Shown: one piece after another, positions 52,683-61,368 of the stretch
Numbering within the stretch: position 1 is the first letter of the stretch
Layout: the number at the start of each line of letters is the position of its first letter
From: W0P28-013 sp964570565
GTDB lineage: Bacteria; Bacteroidota; Bacteroidia; Bacteroidales; Paludibacteraceae
Direction of reading: 5' to 3'
DNA: 64,000 nt
Assembly: GCA_964570565.1 (NCBI GenBank)
Contig: CAZMYT010000003.1
Span: 186,001 to 250,000 of the forward strand
Notes under the pieces: model-generated
Seen by the model: only the letters and a program-made list of their open reading frames with translations
Databases searched by the model: none
What the model was told of the DNA's origin: nothing
Program-made: the position numbers and the translations under genes

Positions 52683-55682
52683 ATGACAAAAAATCTGTCG
52701 ACCATGAAAAAAACGCCAAACATAAAAAAGCTCTATTTTAAAGATACGTCGTTTGCAAATTTAATGAACAAACGTATTTACAATGTACTCCTCATTGCAA
52801 GTAACTACGATGCTTTTATGTTGGAAGAGGACGGGCGCATTGATGAACAAATTTTCAATGAATATCATTCGCTCAACCTGCGTTATCCACCACGTTTTAC
52901 GCTCGCCAGTAGCGAAGAAGAAGCTAACGAATTTCTCCACAAATGGGCCTTTGATTTAATTGTCATTATGCCTAATAACGAGAGTATCGACACTTTTAAT
53001 TATGCAAAAACTGTCAAAGAAAAATATCCTGAGTTACCAATCGTTTTATTAACACCTTTTTCGCATCAAATAACACAACGGCTCGAACATGAAGATTTAA
53101 GTGCCATCGATTACGTATTCAGTTGGCTGGGGAATTCAGATTTACTTTTAGCCATCATCAAACTGTTTGAAGATTTGATGAATGTCGATGCTGATGTTGA
53201 TTCCGTAGGCGTTCAAGTAATTCTCTTAGTGGAAGATTCTGTTCGATTCTACTCCTCATTTCTCCCTCACGTCTACAAAGTCATTTTCACCCAATCGCGT
53301 TCATTTATGACAGAGGCGCTGAACGAACACGAGCAAATGTTACGTATGAGAGGAAGACCTAAAGTTATGTTGGCACGTACATACGAAGAAGCGTTACGTA
53401 TTTACACCAAATATCGCACACATATATTAGGCGTTATTTCAGATGTAGATTTCCCCAAAAATGGAGAACTCACTAAGTTGGCTGGCTTTGACTTGTGTGA
53501 GCAAATACGAGTAACCGATCCTTTCTTACCAATTATCCTACAATCATCGGAGAGTAAAAATGAAGAATTGGCAGCCTTAATCAAGGGCTCATTTATCGAT
53601 AAAAACTCTAAAAAACTGGATGTAGAATTGCGCGATGCCATTATTACCAAATTTGGTTTTGGCGATTTCATATTTCGCGATCCACAAACCCGAGAACAAG
53701 TGGCCGTGTGTCGTAATTTGAAAGATTTACAAAATCTGATTTTCTCCATTCCAAGCGATGTACTTTATAACCATTTGGCACACAATGACGTATCGCGTTG
53801 GCTCTGTTCGCGTGCCATGTTTCCACTCTCCGACTTTTTAAAACAAATATCGATTGAGCATTTAAAAGATGTAGACGAAGCGCGCCAAATTATTTTTGAT
53901 GCCATCGTACATTATCGACGCATTAAAAACCGAGGTGTAATAGCCGTTTTCCAACGCGATCGGTTCGATATGTATTCCAATTTTGCACGTATAGGTGACG
54001 GTTCATTAGGAGGTAAAGCACGTGGATTAGCTTTTATTGATGCTATGTTGAAGCGCAATCAAAACTACATGGAATATGCAAATGTGCAAATCAATATTCC
54101 GCGTACCGTAGTTTTGTGTACTGATAATTTCGACACCTTTATGGCTTCGAACAACCTGTATCCAATTGCTTTATCTGATGCTCCTGACGAAGAAATTCTG
54201 ACTGCATTTCTCGCTGCCAAACTCCCCAAACATCTATTAGGCGATTTGTATGCATTGCTCTCGACTATCAAAGGGCCTATTGCTGTACGCTCTTCTAGTT
54301 TATTAGAAGACTCTCACTATCAGCCATTTGCTGGAATTTACTCCACATACATGGTGCCATTCAGCGATAAAAGTAAAACACACATGCTCATGGTATTGTG
54401 CGAAGCTATTAAAGCTGTGTATGCTTCGGTCTATTACAAAGACAGCAAAGCCTACATGACCGCCACACGCAATGTGATTGACCAAGAAAAAATGGGCATT
54501 GTATTACAAGAAGTTATTGGACAAGATTACGAAAATCACTTTTATCCATCTTTTTCGGGCGTAGCTCGCTCGCTCAACTTCTATCCAATTGGAGCAGAAC
54601 GACCAGAAGAAGGTGTTGCCAACATTGCCCTGGGACTGGGGAAATACATTGTAGATGGAGGAGTAACACTCCGTTTTTCGCCAAAGCATCCACATAGTAT
54701 ATTACAAACAAGCACGTTGGAATTAGCATTACGCGAAACACAAACCCATTTTTTCGCCCTCAATACAGAAGAATTATCATTTAAACCAGAAGTAAATGAT
54801 GGTTTTAATCTAGTAAAACTACAAATAAAAGATGCTGAGAAAGATGGTGCACTACAATACATCGCGTCCACATTTAACCCTCACGATCAAGCCATTTACG
54901 ACAACATTAGTGAAGGTGGACGCAAAATCATAACATTCGCCAACATTTTGCAGCACGATGTGATGCCACTAGCCGATATCCTTGAAAAAGTATTAACTAT
55001 TGGCGAACGAGAAATGGGCAAACCTATCGAGATAGAATTTGCCGCCAATCTCAATCCAAGTACCAACCAACATCAATTTTATCTGTTGCAAATTAGACCT
55101 ATTGTTGACAATCAAGAAATGTTGCACGAAAACTTAGACGAAATTCCAGAACAGGACACAATCATTTCGGCTCACAATGCGTTAGGACATGGAATTACAA
55201 AAGATGTGGTGGATGTGGTGTATATAAAAACAGAAAACTTCAATCCCGCCAATAACCAACTAGCAGCTTCTGATGTAGCCTCTATCAATGAATGGATGCA
55301 AACCCACGACAAACACTATATTTTAATTGGGCCTGGTCGATGGGGTTCGAGTGATACGTGGTTAGGAATTCCAGTAAAATGGGCCCATATTTCGATGGCG
55401 AAAGTGATTGTAGAATGTGGATTAGATAACTACCGCATCGACCCAAGTCAAGGAACACACTTTTTCCAAAATTTGACATCATTTGGAGTTGGCTATTTTA
55501 CCATCAATCCTTATATCAAAGACGGTTATATTGACTACACGTTTCTAAATCAACTACCCGCGATACACGAAACAGAACACCTGCGTCACGTGCGTTTAGA
55601 AAAGCCAATGACAATCAAAATTGATGGCAAAAAAAATCGTGGAGTAATTTTGAAACCGGAGACGAACAATCCGAATGCCTAA
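52683..55682 (+). CDS. Receiver-receiver-ATP-binding protein related to PEP synthase, lacking the phosphohistidine and PEP domains
   Basis: A 999-residue soluble protein, often labelled PEP synthase in relatives. Domains: a degenerate receiver (about 31-165; the phospho-acceptor Asp is replaced in LIVIMPNN); a second receiver (about 176-320) with acidic pair ED 184-185, acceptor Asp254 in VISDVDFP, Ser288/289 and Lys307; a helical region; then a PPDK_N-type ATP-grasp (about 435-810) with GSLGGKARGLA, GPIAVRSSSLLEDSHYQPFAGIYS and YLLQIRPIV. The phosphohistidine motif GGxTCHAA and the PEP-binding barrel are missing. A C-terminal domain of about 170 residues has LIGPGRWGSSDTWLGIP, which I cannot place. 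ATG at 52704 is an alternative start. Confidence 0.85.
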   Translation: MTKNLSTMKKTPNIKKLYFKDTSFANLMNKRIYNVLLIASNYDAFMLEEDGRIDEQIFNEYHSLNLRYPPRFTLASSEEEANEFLHKWAFDLIVIMPNNESIDTFNYAKTVKEKYPELPIVLLTPFSHQITQRLEHEDLSAIDYVFSWLGNSDLLLAIIKLFEDLMNVDADVDSVGVQVILLVEDSVRFYSSFLPHVYKVIFTQSRSFMTEALNEHEQMLRMRGRPKVMLARTYEEALRIYTKYRTHILGVISDVDFPKNGELTKLAGFDLCEQIRVTDPFLPIILQSSESKNEELAALIKGSFIDKNSKKLDVELRDAIITKFGFGDFIFRDPQTREQVAVCRNLKDLQNLIFSIPSDVLYNHLAHNDVSRWLCSRAMFPLSDFLKQISIEHLKDVDEARQIIFDAIVHYRRIKNRGVIAVFQRDRFDMYSNFARIGDGSLGGKARGLAFIDAMLKRNQNYMEYANVQINIPRTVVLCTDNFDTFMASNNLYPIALSDAPDEEILTAFLAAKLPKHLLGDLYALLSTIKGPIAVRSSSLLEDSHYQPFAGIYSTYMVPFSDKSKTHMLMVLCEAIKAVYASVYYKDSKAYMTATRNVIDQEKMGIVLQEVIGQDYENHFYPSFSGVARSLNFYPIGAERPEEGVANIALGLGKYIVDGGVTLRFSPKHPHSILQTSTLELALRETQTHFFALNTEELSFKPEVNDGFNLVKLQIKDAEKDGALQYIASTFNPHDQAIYDNISEGGRKIITFANILQHDVMPLADILEKVLTIGEREMGKPIEIEFAANLNPSTNQHQFYLLQIRPIVDNQEMLHENLDEIPEQDTIISAHNALGHGITKDVVDVVYIKTENFNPANNQLAASDVASINEWMQTHDKHYILIGPGRWGSSDTWLGIPVKWAHISMAKVIVECGLDNYRIDPSQGTHFFQNLTSFGVGYFTINPYIKDGYIDYTFLNQLPAIHETEHLRHVRLEKPMTIKIDGKKNRGVILKPETNNPNA

Positions 55683-55697
55683 AGAGCTATCTAATAG

Positions 55698-56588
55698 CTA
55701 TTTATGACCGGAGTATAATAAAAATGCTTCGGTCGTTTCGTTACCATAACTTTTCGATACGGATATCTGCTTCAAACCTGGCACATCAAGTTCTAGGTTT
55801 ATTTCATCATTATGACGACGTAAAGCCACAACATGTTCAAAATTAACCATATACGAGCGATGGCAACGTCTCAACGAGGTATTTTTAAATTCTTCGGACA
55901 TTCTCTTTAAAGTATTTCGCAATAAGAATTCCGACAATTTCCCTTGATTCACATACTTGATTACCACATAATTGTCGGCAGCCTCCAAAAATATAATATT
56001 CTCAAACGCCACAGAAAAACGCAACTCGCCTTTTTCGTCCTTAAACTGTGCAACCGCTGGCCCTTTAGGCAAAGGTAAAAGACCTTGTTCCATCATTTGA
56101 AGACGCGTTTTTTTATCGTCGTACGAAAAATACAACCATGAAACAGCATATGGCAACACAATCACTAACACAGTATTAATGTTCGCATTTTTAAATACTT
56201 CGAGTACATCTTCCCACGACCACCAACTCAAATGGTCATTTACTGCAATAGTATATAAGGTATAGAACCCTGAAAGCACCACTATTTCAGCAATAATCCA
56301 GAGGGCGTATTCAATGTAATATAACGAATAGCGATGCACAAAACGATACATTAGAAATCGACTAAAGGCAATGACTAATATACCAGTGAGTACGAGTAAA
56401 AAAGAGAATAAGAAATACTTGATAGGCGAAACATGATACCAATTCTCAGAATTGAATGGGCGATAAATATTTATGAAGCACAGCGCAAACACAGCTGTAA
56501 AAGCAATCAACTTCACCAAATTCGCCTTGTTGATAAGATAATCATCTACTGACTTCCCTTTCTTACGCCAATATAGGTTTAATTTCAT
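55698..56588 (-). CDS. Membrane-bound LytTR-family transcriptional regulator
   Basis: A 296-residue one-component regulator. Four membrane helices fill about residues 20-160 (LIAFTAVFALCFINIYRPF, FLFSFLLVLTGILVIAFSRF, YALWIIAEIVVLSGFYTLY, TVLVIVLPYAVSWLYF). A LytTR DNA-binding domain follows at about 190-290 (NIIFLEAADNYVVIKYVNQ, TSLRRCHRSYMVNFEHVVALRR). No receiver domain and no kinase gene are near, so the membrane part probably senses directly. ATG 56588 is chosen because a promoter element lies within the longer frame to 56639. Convergent with the 999-residue gene, only 15 bases apart. Confidence 0.87.
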   Translation of the reverse strand: MKLNLYWRKKGKSVDDYLINKANLVKLIAFTAVFALCFINIYRPFNSENWYHVSPIKYFLFSFLLVLTGILVIAFSRFLMYRFVHRYSLYYIEYALWIIAEIVVLSGFYTLYTIAVNDHLSWWSWEDVLEVFKNANINTVLVIVLPYAVSWLYFSYDDKKTRLQMMEQGLLPLPKGPAVAQFKDEKGELRFSVAFENIIFLEAADNYVVIKYVNQGKLSEFLLRNTLKRMSEEFKNTSLRRCHRSYMVNFEHVVALRRHNDEINLELDVPGLKQISVSKSYGNETTEAFLLYSGHK

Positions 56589-56605
56589 AAATAAATACTT
56601 TTGTG

Positions 56606-56636
56606 CAAAAATAGGTTTTTTTTTCGTACAAACAAT
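56606..56636 (-). promoter_or_regulatory. Promoter of the LytTR gene
   Basis: On the minus strand TATTTTTG at 56613-56606 with ATTG at 56636-56633, spacer 19 bases. It lies 18 bases before the ATG at 56588. Confidence 0.5.
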
Positions 56637-56864
56637 CATTTAAACAGTACAAACAAAAAGCAAAGACCACAAATAAACAAAATTCACCACATTCTCACCC
56701 CACAAACATTTTAGGAGAACTTAAAAACACCCCAAATAGGCTATTTTTACCCCAAATACTAGAAATTAATACCTGCCCATCAGGGATTATCCCTTTTTTT
56801 TTCACAATCAATCGAAATGGCGTTCTTTTGTAACATCCAAAGTTTAACGCTAAAAGATTGATGT

Positions 56865-58010
56865 ATGACAAACTGGAATATCAACGAACGCATTCCGCTC
56901 TTACAGACATTATTTAAAATGCCCAGTACTACGAGTGGTAGCACCTCGGATGTCAAAATTGACTTTGTCGATTTTAAGCAACGTCAATTCGATACACAGG
57001 TTGAAGAACAACAAACAAACTTTTGTAAAACCAACTTTTGCGATACGCCAGATAATGGTATCGACGAAAACAAACAGTTTCAATATCCCATCTTCCACAA
57101 AGACGATGGCATAAAAGCGAGTGAATGTATCATTCTATTACATGGACTCAATGAACGCAGTTGGGAAAAATACCTACCTTGGGGCGATTATTTAGCAAAC
57201 TATACAGGTAAACCTGTGATTATGTTCCCCATTGCTTTTCACATAAACAGAACGCCTACATCGTGGCACAACCCACGCAGCATTATGAAATGGGTTTTAG
57301 AGCGCAATCATCGGTATGGAAATCCAAACAATTTGACATTTGCCAACCTAGCATTAAGTGATCGTTTAAGTCAAGCTCCCGAACGATTTTACACTTCTGG
57401 ACGTGAAACAGGACTCAATATCGTACAGTTAATAAACGAAATCCAAAGCGGCAATCACCCCTATTTTAAGGAAAACACCAAAATTGACTTTTTTGCTTAT
57501 TCCATAGGTGCATTGTTAGCACAAGTATTGTTCCTAAGTAATCCACAGAAATTGTTTAGTCACTCACGCTTATTCATGTTTTGTGGCGGTTCCATTTTTA
57601 ACGAAATGAATGGCAACTCACGTTATATTATGGATGAAACATCTTTTAAACAAATGCTTAATTATTACCAAAACAATTTTTTATCACAACCTCTCAATCC
57701 GAGCGATTGCTTCAACAGAGCGTTTCGTTCGATGATAGACAAGAAAGAAGAGGCCGCCTATAGAGAAGGCTTTTTTGAACAAGCCTCAGACCGCATCCGA
57801 GCCATCTCACTGAAAAAAGATTTTGTAATCCCCACATCAGGTATTCACGATGCATTGGGCGAAACATGCGCCAAGAAGTGCTTAACTGAACTCGATTATC
57901 CATTCGAGTACTCGCACGAGACGCCTTTCCCAGCGGGGAAAAATGCGCCACCGGAAGTCAACCAAATGTTTAACCACGTGTTTTCCACCGCCGGTGATTT
58001 CTTAGCGTAA
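56865..58010 (+). CDS. Alpha/beta-hydrolase-fold protein, DUF6051-like
   Basis: A 381-residue protein without signal peptide. ECIILLHGLNERSWEKYLPWG looks like the oxyanion loop (HGLN), IDFFAYSIGALLAQVLFL is a nucleophile elbow with AYSIG in place of the usual GxSxG, and a C-terminal NHVFSTAGDF could provide the His. An Asp candidate lies in KDFVIPTSG. The family name DUF6051 is from memory. No substrate can be named. It is a single-gene unit with its own terminator, between two membrane-bound regulators. Confidence 0.75.
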   Translation: MTNWNINERIPLLQTLFKMPSTTSGSTSDVKIDFVDFKQRQFDTQVEEQQTNFCKTNFCDTPDNGIDENKQFQYPIFHKDDGIKASECIILLHGLNERSWEKYLPWGDYLANYTGKPVIMFPIAFHINRTPTSWHNPRSIMKWVLERNHRYGNPNNLTFANLALSDRLSQAPERFYTSGRETGLNIVQLINEIQSGNHPYFKENTKIDFFAYSIGALLAQVLFLSNPQKLFSHSRLFMFCGGSIFNEMNGNSRYIMDETSFKQMLNYYQNNFLSQPLNPSDCFNRAFRSMIDKKEEAAYREGFFEQASDRIRAISLKKDFVIPTSGIHDALGETCAKKCLTELDYPFEYSHETPFPAGKNAPPEVNQMFNHVFSTAGDFLA

Positions 58011-58011
58011 T

Positions 58012-58052
58012 AATTGGGTCGTATTTTTTAGGAATACGGCCCAATTTCTTTT
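58012..58052 (+). terminator. Terminator after the hydrolase gene
   Basis: AATTGGGTCGTATT (58012-58025) pairs with AATACGGCCCAATT (58033-58046) with one G-U pair; a T-rich run follows. Confidence 0.85.
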
Positions 58053-58096
58053 ACACTTTTGTAATTATTTCAAATTATTTTACATATATTTGTCGC

Positions 58097-58104
58097 TATC
58101 TTTG
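58097..58104 (+). promoter_or_regulatory. -7 element of the membrane AraC-type gene
   Basis: TATCTTTG, exact to TAnnTTTG, 48 bases before the ATG at 58152. A TTTG at the usual spacing is not found. Confidence 0.5.
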
Positions 58105-58151
58105 AAACTCACAACGTTCTTTATCCTTATACTAAACCAATTAAGTAACTT

Positions 58152-59285
58152 ATGGATAACATCATTGAATACAGCTATGTGGCCAATATTGCCGCATGTA
58201 TTATTCTCGGCATCGTGCTCATCTTCATAGAAACCCCTCCACATCAACACAACACACGTTATTTAAAGGCCAAGCGATTTATGGCATTAGCAGCTTTTCT
58301 CGCACCTATAGCCGCTAGTGTCGATCTATTTACTGGTGATGTAAACGCCTCTGAAGTGGAGATGTTAAACGTCATTACACTCATCGATTTTGATGTACAA
58401 ATCATCATTTTTACTTTTGCAATGATGACGCTATTCGACTCAAAACTAGTATGTCGTAAAAATATTTACATAGTACTAATGCCACTCATTGCGTTGGTTG
58501 CGGCTTACCTTATCGCGCTCTTGTTTTATGGCGATGTGCACGTTTTCTCACACACCCATTATTTCTGGGCCATTAAGCACGAACCTGCTTTAGTAATACG
58601 TTCACTCATGTTCATTTGGGGACTTGTGAGTTTAGTTATTTGCATTCGCTGGTTTTTTAAAGCTGAACGAGAATTCAACAATACCATGAACAACTATTTT
58701 GATGATATTAAAGATTTACACATACAATGGGTCAGCTATTTTTTTTACGCTTCACTTGTATTAGCAGGTTTAGTAGCAGTCAGTTATATCGTTATTCTCC
58801 CCTATTTTGATGCTTTATCTACCATTGGCATTACAGGATTATTTACCGTCATTAGTATTCATTTTCTCAATTACCCACAACTTTTAAAAGTAATATACCC
58901 AGCACTTGAAACCGCCGAAGAGGTTATCATGAGTCCACTTATAAGCAACAATATTGCAGAAAAACTCAAAAACTGGGAGAAAAATAATGCAAAACCCTAC
59001 ACACGAGAAGGAATTACAGTAGGAGAACTCGCCGACGAAATTAAGGAAAATAAACGTATGGTTTCGAAATATTTAAATACCAATTGCAATACTAACTTCA
59101 ACACATGGATTAACACCCTTCGGATAGAAGAAGCCATTAGATTATTAGAAAATAACGGATTACCACTACACGAAATAGCAGCACGTACAGGCTTTTCGGA
59201 CTTAGCTAAAATGAGTAATTTTATGAAAAAACACACAGGTTTATCACCTTCCGAGTATCGCAAAATACACTACAACAAGCCGTAA
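58152..59285 (+). CDS. Membrane-embedded AraC-family transcriptional regulator
   Basis: A 377-residue protein with about seven hydrophobic helices in the first 245 residues (for example IAACIILGIVLIFIET, VQIIIFTFAMMTLF, NIYIVLMPLIALVAAYLIALL) and a C-terminal AraC-type double helix-turn-helix (about 278-375, VGELADEIKENKRMVSKYLN, LHEIAARTGFSDLAKMSNFMKK, GLSPSEYRKIHY). This is a one-component design with a membrane sensor. The gene that follows on the same strand, 120 bases on, encodes a secreted protein and is a plausible target. Confidence 0.88.
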   Translation: MDNIIEYSYVANIAACIILGIVLIFIETPPHQHNTRYLKAKRFMALAAFLAPIAASVDLFTGDVNASEVEMLNVITLIDFDVQIIIFTFAMMTLFDSKLVCRKNIYIVLMPLIALVAAYLIALLFYGDVHVFSHTHYFWAIKHEPALVIRSLMFIWGLVSLVICIRWFFKAEREFNNTMNNYFDDIKDLHIQWVSYFFYASLVLAGLVAVSYIVILPYFDALSTIGITGLFTVISIHFLNYPQLLKVIYPALETAEEVIMSPLISNNIAEKLKNWEKNNAKPYTREGITVGELADEIKENKRMVSKYLNTNCNTNFNTWINTLRIEEAIRLLENNGLPLHEIAARTGFSDLAKMSNFMKKHTGLSPSEYRKIHYNKP

Positions 59286-59344
59286 CGATATTTTTAATAG
59301 TGTTAAATTTAGTTAATTGTAAATAAATAACAAAAAAAACTCAC

Positions 59345-59352
59345 TAACTTTG
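59345..59352 (+). promoter_or_regulatory. -7 element of the secreted-protein gene
   Basis: TAACTTTG, exact to TAnnTTTG, 54 bases before the ATG at 59406; -33 element not clear. Confidence 0.5.
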
Positions 59353-59405
59353 GGTGTTCCAAGTTTTTAACCCCTTATAATATTAACCTAAAAAGACAAA
59401 GCATT

Positions 59406-60065
59406 ATGAAAAAAATCTTTACTACAGTAGTGACAATTATTATTGCAACGACAATTTGGGCGGCAGAAGGTGGAACCTTAACCGTAGCACCAGATCCTAT
59501 TGACCCTACTCAAGATGCCGTTTTTTCTTATGATGGCACAGGTACTAATTTTACAAATTGGACACCAAAATGTTTTGTACACGCATGGCTAGATCCAAAA
59601 GATGGAGAAACATTTAGTACTGGAGGCTATTCAACTGCATGGGCATCATGCAATGGTGACGCAGCGTACGATGCTTTAGATGCCAAAGTAAAAATGACAC
59701 ACGACGGCGTAGACAAAAGCGGAAAATATTCAATTACTATTAACATTCAATCATTTTTTAATGTGGCTTCGGAGGATTTAAGCAAAATTAAAAATATCGG
59801 AGTTATTGTAAGAGCTCAATATGAGGGTGAAAACAATAAAACGGTTGATCTTTTGAAAGATGTATCTTATAGTGCAACTCCTACTATAATTGTTGCCGCA
59901 GAAAACGCAAATGCGATTTATTGCAATAACGGATCTATTTTTGCCGAAGGTGAATTTAGAATATACAACATTGCTGGTCAAGACGTCACCAAATTAAACG
60001 GTTCTTTGCAAGGCGTTTATATTGTAAAAGCACTTGATGGCATGCACAAAGTCATGGTCAAATAA
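59406..60065 (+). CDS. Secreted protein with a T9SS type A-like sorting tail
   Basis: A 219-residue protein. Signal peptide (FTTVVTIIIATTIWA), a beta-rich domain of about 130 residues with Trp/Tyr and Asp motifs (VAPDPIDPTQDAVFSYDGTG, CFVHAWLDPKDGE) that recalls carbohydrate-binding folds, and a C-terminal tail (about 180-219, EFRIYNIAGQDVT, LQGVYIVKALDG, HKVMVK) matching the type A sorting domain of the Por secretion system. T9SS moves such proteins across the outer membrane and often removes the tail. No enzyme motif seen. Confidence 0.82.
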   Translation: MKKIFTTVVTIIIATTIWAAEGGTLTVAPDPIDPTQDAVFSYDGTGTNFTNWTPKCFVHAWLDPKDGETFSTGGYSTAWASCNGDAAYDALDAKVKMTHDGVDKSGKYSITINIQSFFNVASEDLSKIKNIGVIVRAQYEGENNKTVDLLKDVSYSATPTIIVAAENANAIYCNNGSIFAEGEFRIYNIAGQDVTKLNGSLQGVYIVKALDGMHKVMVK

Positions 60066-60089
60066 CGACTTACAAATAAACTTGAAGAA

Positions 60090-60123
60090 AACGGGAGTGC
60101 AGTTAAACGCATTCCCGTTTTTT
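60090..60123 (+). terminator. Terminator after the secreted-protein gene
   Basis: AACGGGAGTGC pairs with GCATTCCCGTT (one G-T pair), followed by TTTTTT. Confidence 0.85.
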
Positions 60124-60136
60124 ATGGCAAAATAGT

Positions 60137-60167
60137 TTTGTCACCTAAAAAAAAAAATGTACCTTTG
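60137..60167 (+). promoter_or_regulatory. Promoter of rpsF-rpsR-rplI
   Basis: TTTG at 60137-60140, a 19-base spacer, then TACCTTTG at 60160-60167; a full match to the Bacteroidota consensus. Start of transcription expected near 60174. Confidence 0.8.
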
Positions 60168-60220
60168 CAGCCGCTAAAAGCGATTAATTAACTTATTCAT
60201 TAACAAAAAGTTTTATCAGT

Positions 60221-60565
60221 ATGATGAATCACTATGAAACTGCTTTCATTTTAACTCCCGTTTTATCTGATGTTCAGATGAAGGAAGCAGTAGAAAAATT
60301 CAAAAATCTTCTGATCGAGAAAGGTGCAGAGATCGAGAATGAAGAATGCTGGGGTTTGAAAAAATTGGCTTACCCTATCCAAAAAAAATCAACAGGTTTT
60401 TATGCTTTGCTTCAATTCAAAGCAGAACCAAGTGTAGTAGCACAATTGGAAGTACAATTCCGTCGTGACGAACGCGTTATCCGTTTCTTGACTTTCCGTC
60501 TTGACAAATACGCACTCGAATATGCTACCAAACGTATTAACAAATCTAATCAAGGGGAGAAATAA
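60221..60565 (+). CDS. rpsF: 30S ribosomal protein bS6
   Basis: A 114-residue protein of the small-subunit platform, binding with bS18. NHYETAFILTPVLSD, WGLKKLAYPIQKKSTGFYAL and FRRDERVIRFLTFRLDKYA are typical. Start ATG 60221 (a second ATG follows at once). Ends 3 bases before rpsR. Confidence 0.97.
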   Translation: MMNHYETAFILTPVLSDVQMKEAVEKFKNLLIEKGAEIENEECWGLKKLAYPIQKKSTGFYALLQFKAEPSVVAQLEVQFRRDERVIRFLTFRLDKYALEYATKRINKSNQGEK

Positions 60566-60568
60566 GAC

Positions 60569-60835
60569 ATGGCAAACAATGCAGACATCCGTTATTTGAC
60601 TCCTGTTGCAGTTGACAACAAGAAGAAAAAATATTGCCGTTTCAAAAAAAGCGGTATTAGATACATTGACTACAAAGATCCAGAATTTTTGAAAAAATTC
60701 TTGAACGAACAAGGAAAAATTCTTCCTCGTCGTCTTACCGGTACTTCGTTGAAATTCCAACGTAAAGTTGCCCAAGCAGTTAAAAGAGCACGTCACTTGG
60801 CTTTGCTCCCTTACGTAACCGATATGATGAAATAA
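60569..60835 (+). CDS. rpsR: 30S ribosomal protein bS18
   Basis: An 88-residue basic protein (YCRFKKSGIRYIDYKDPEFL, GKILPRRLTGTSLKFQRKVAQAVKRARHLALLPY) that pairs with bS6 on the 16S platform. Middle gene of rpsF-rpsR-rplI. Confidence 0.97.
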   Translation: MANNADIRYLTPVAVDNKKKKYCRFKKSGIRYIDYKDPEFLKKFLNEQGKILPRRLTGTSLKFQRKVAQAVKRARHLALLPYVTDMMK

Positions 60836-60854
60836 TTTTAAGGAGGAACAAACT

Positions 60855-61298
60855 ATGCAAGTTATTTTAAAAGAAGATGTAATCAACTTAGGCTACAAAG
60901 ATGACGTGGTAACTGTGAAAGACGGTTACGGACGTAACTTTTTGATTCCTACTGGCAAAGCTGTTATTGCAAGCGAATCAGCTCGTAAAGTATTGGCTGA
61001 AAACTTGAAACAACGCGCTCATAAATTGGCTAAAATCAAAACTGATGCTGAAGCATTAGCAGCTAAACTTAATGGTTTAACATTGACCATGGGCGCTAAA
61101 ACTAGTGCAACTGGCACTATCTTCGGTTCTGTAAACAACATCCAAGTTGCTGAAGAGTTAGCTAAGAAAGGTTTCGAAATTGATCGTAAAACGATTGTAA
61201 TCAAAGACAGCATTAAGGAAGTAGGTACTTACAAAGCGATTGTAAAATTACACCGCGAAGTGAGTGCAGAAATTACTTTAGAAGTTGTTTCTGAATAA
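60855..61298 (+). CDS. rplI: 50S ribosomal protein bL9
   Basis: A 147-residue protein with the N-terminal domain (MQVILKEDVINLGYKDDVVTVKDGYGRNFLIP), a long helix, and the C-terminal domain (TGTIFGSVNNIQVAEEL, IKEVGTYKAIVKLH). An AAGGAGGA Shine-Dalgarno lies ahead of its ATG. Last gene of the operon, followed by a strong terminator. Confidence 0.97.
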   Translation: MQVILKEDVINLGYKDDVVTVKDGYGRNFLIPTGKAVIASESARKVLAENLKQRAHKLAKIKTDAEALAAKLNGLTLTMGAKTSATGTIFGSVNNIQVAEELAKKGFEIDRKTIVIKDSIKEVGTYKAIVKLHREVSAEITLEVVSE

Positions 61299-61315
61299 TC
61301 AAAATACAATTCAGT

Positions 61316-61352
61316 AAAAAAGGTCGAACATTGAAATGTTCGACCTTTTTTT
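61316..61352. terminator. Bidirectional terminator between rplI and the lamin-tail protein gene
   Basis: GGTCGAACATT pairs with AATGTTCGACC around a short GA-type loop, with A- and T-runs. Confidence 0.93.
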
Positions 61353-61368
61353 ATGCTACAATCTGCAT

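Noticed and set aside
52683..55682. Simple annotation as PEP synthase (ppsA)
   Set aside because: The phosphohistidine and PEP-binding domains required for that reaction are not in the protein.
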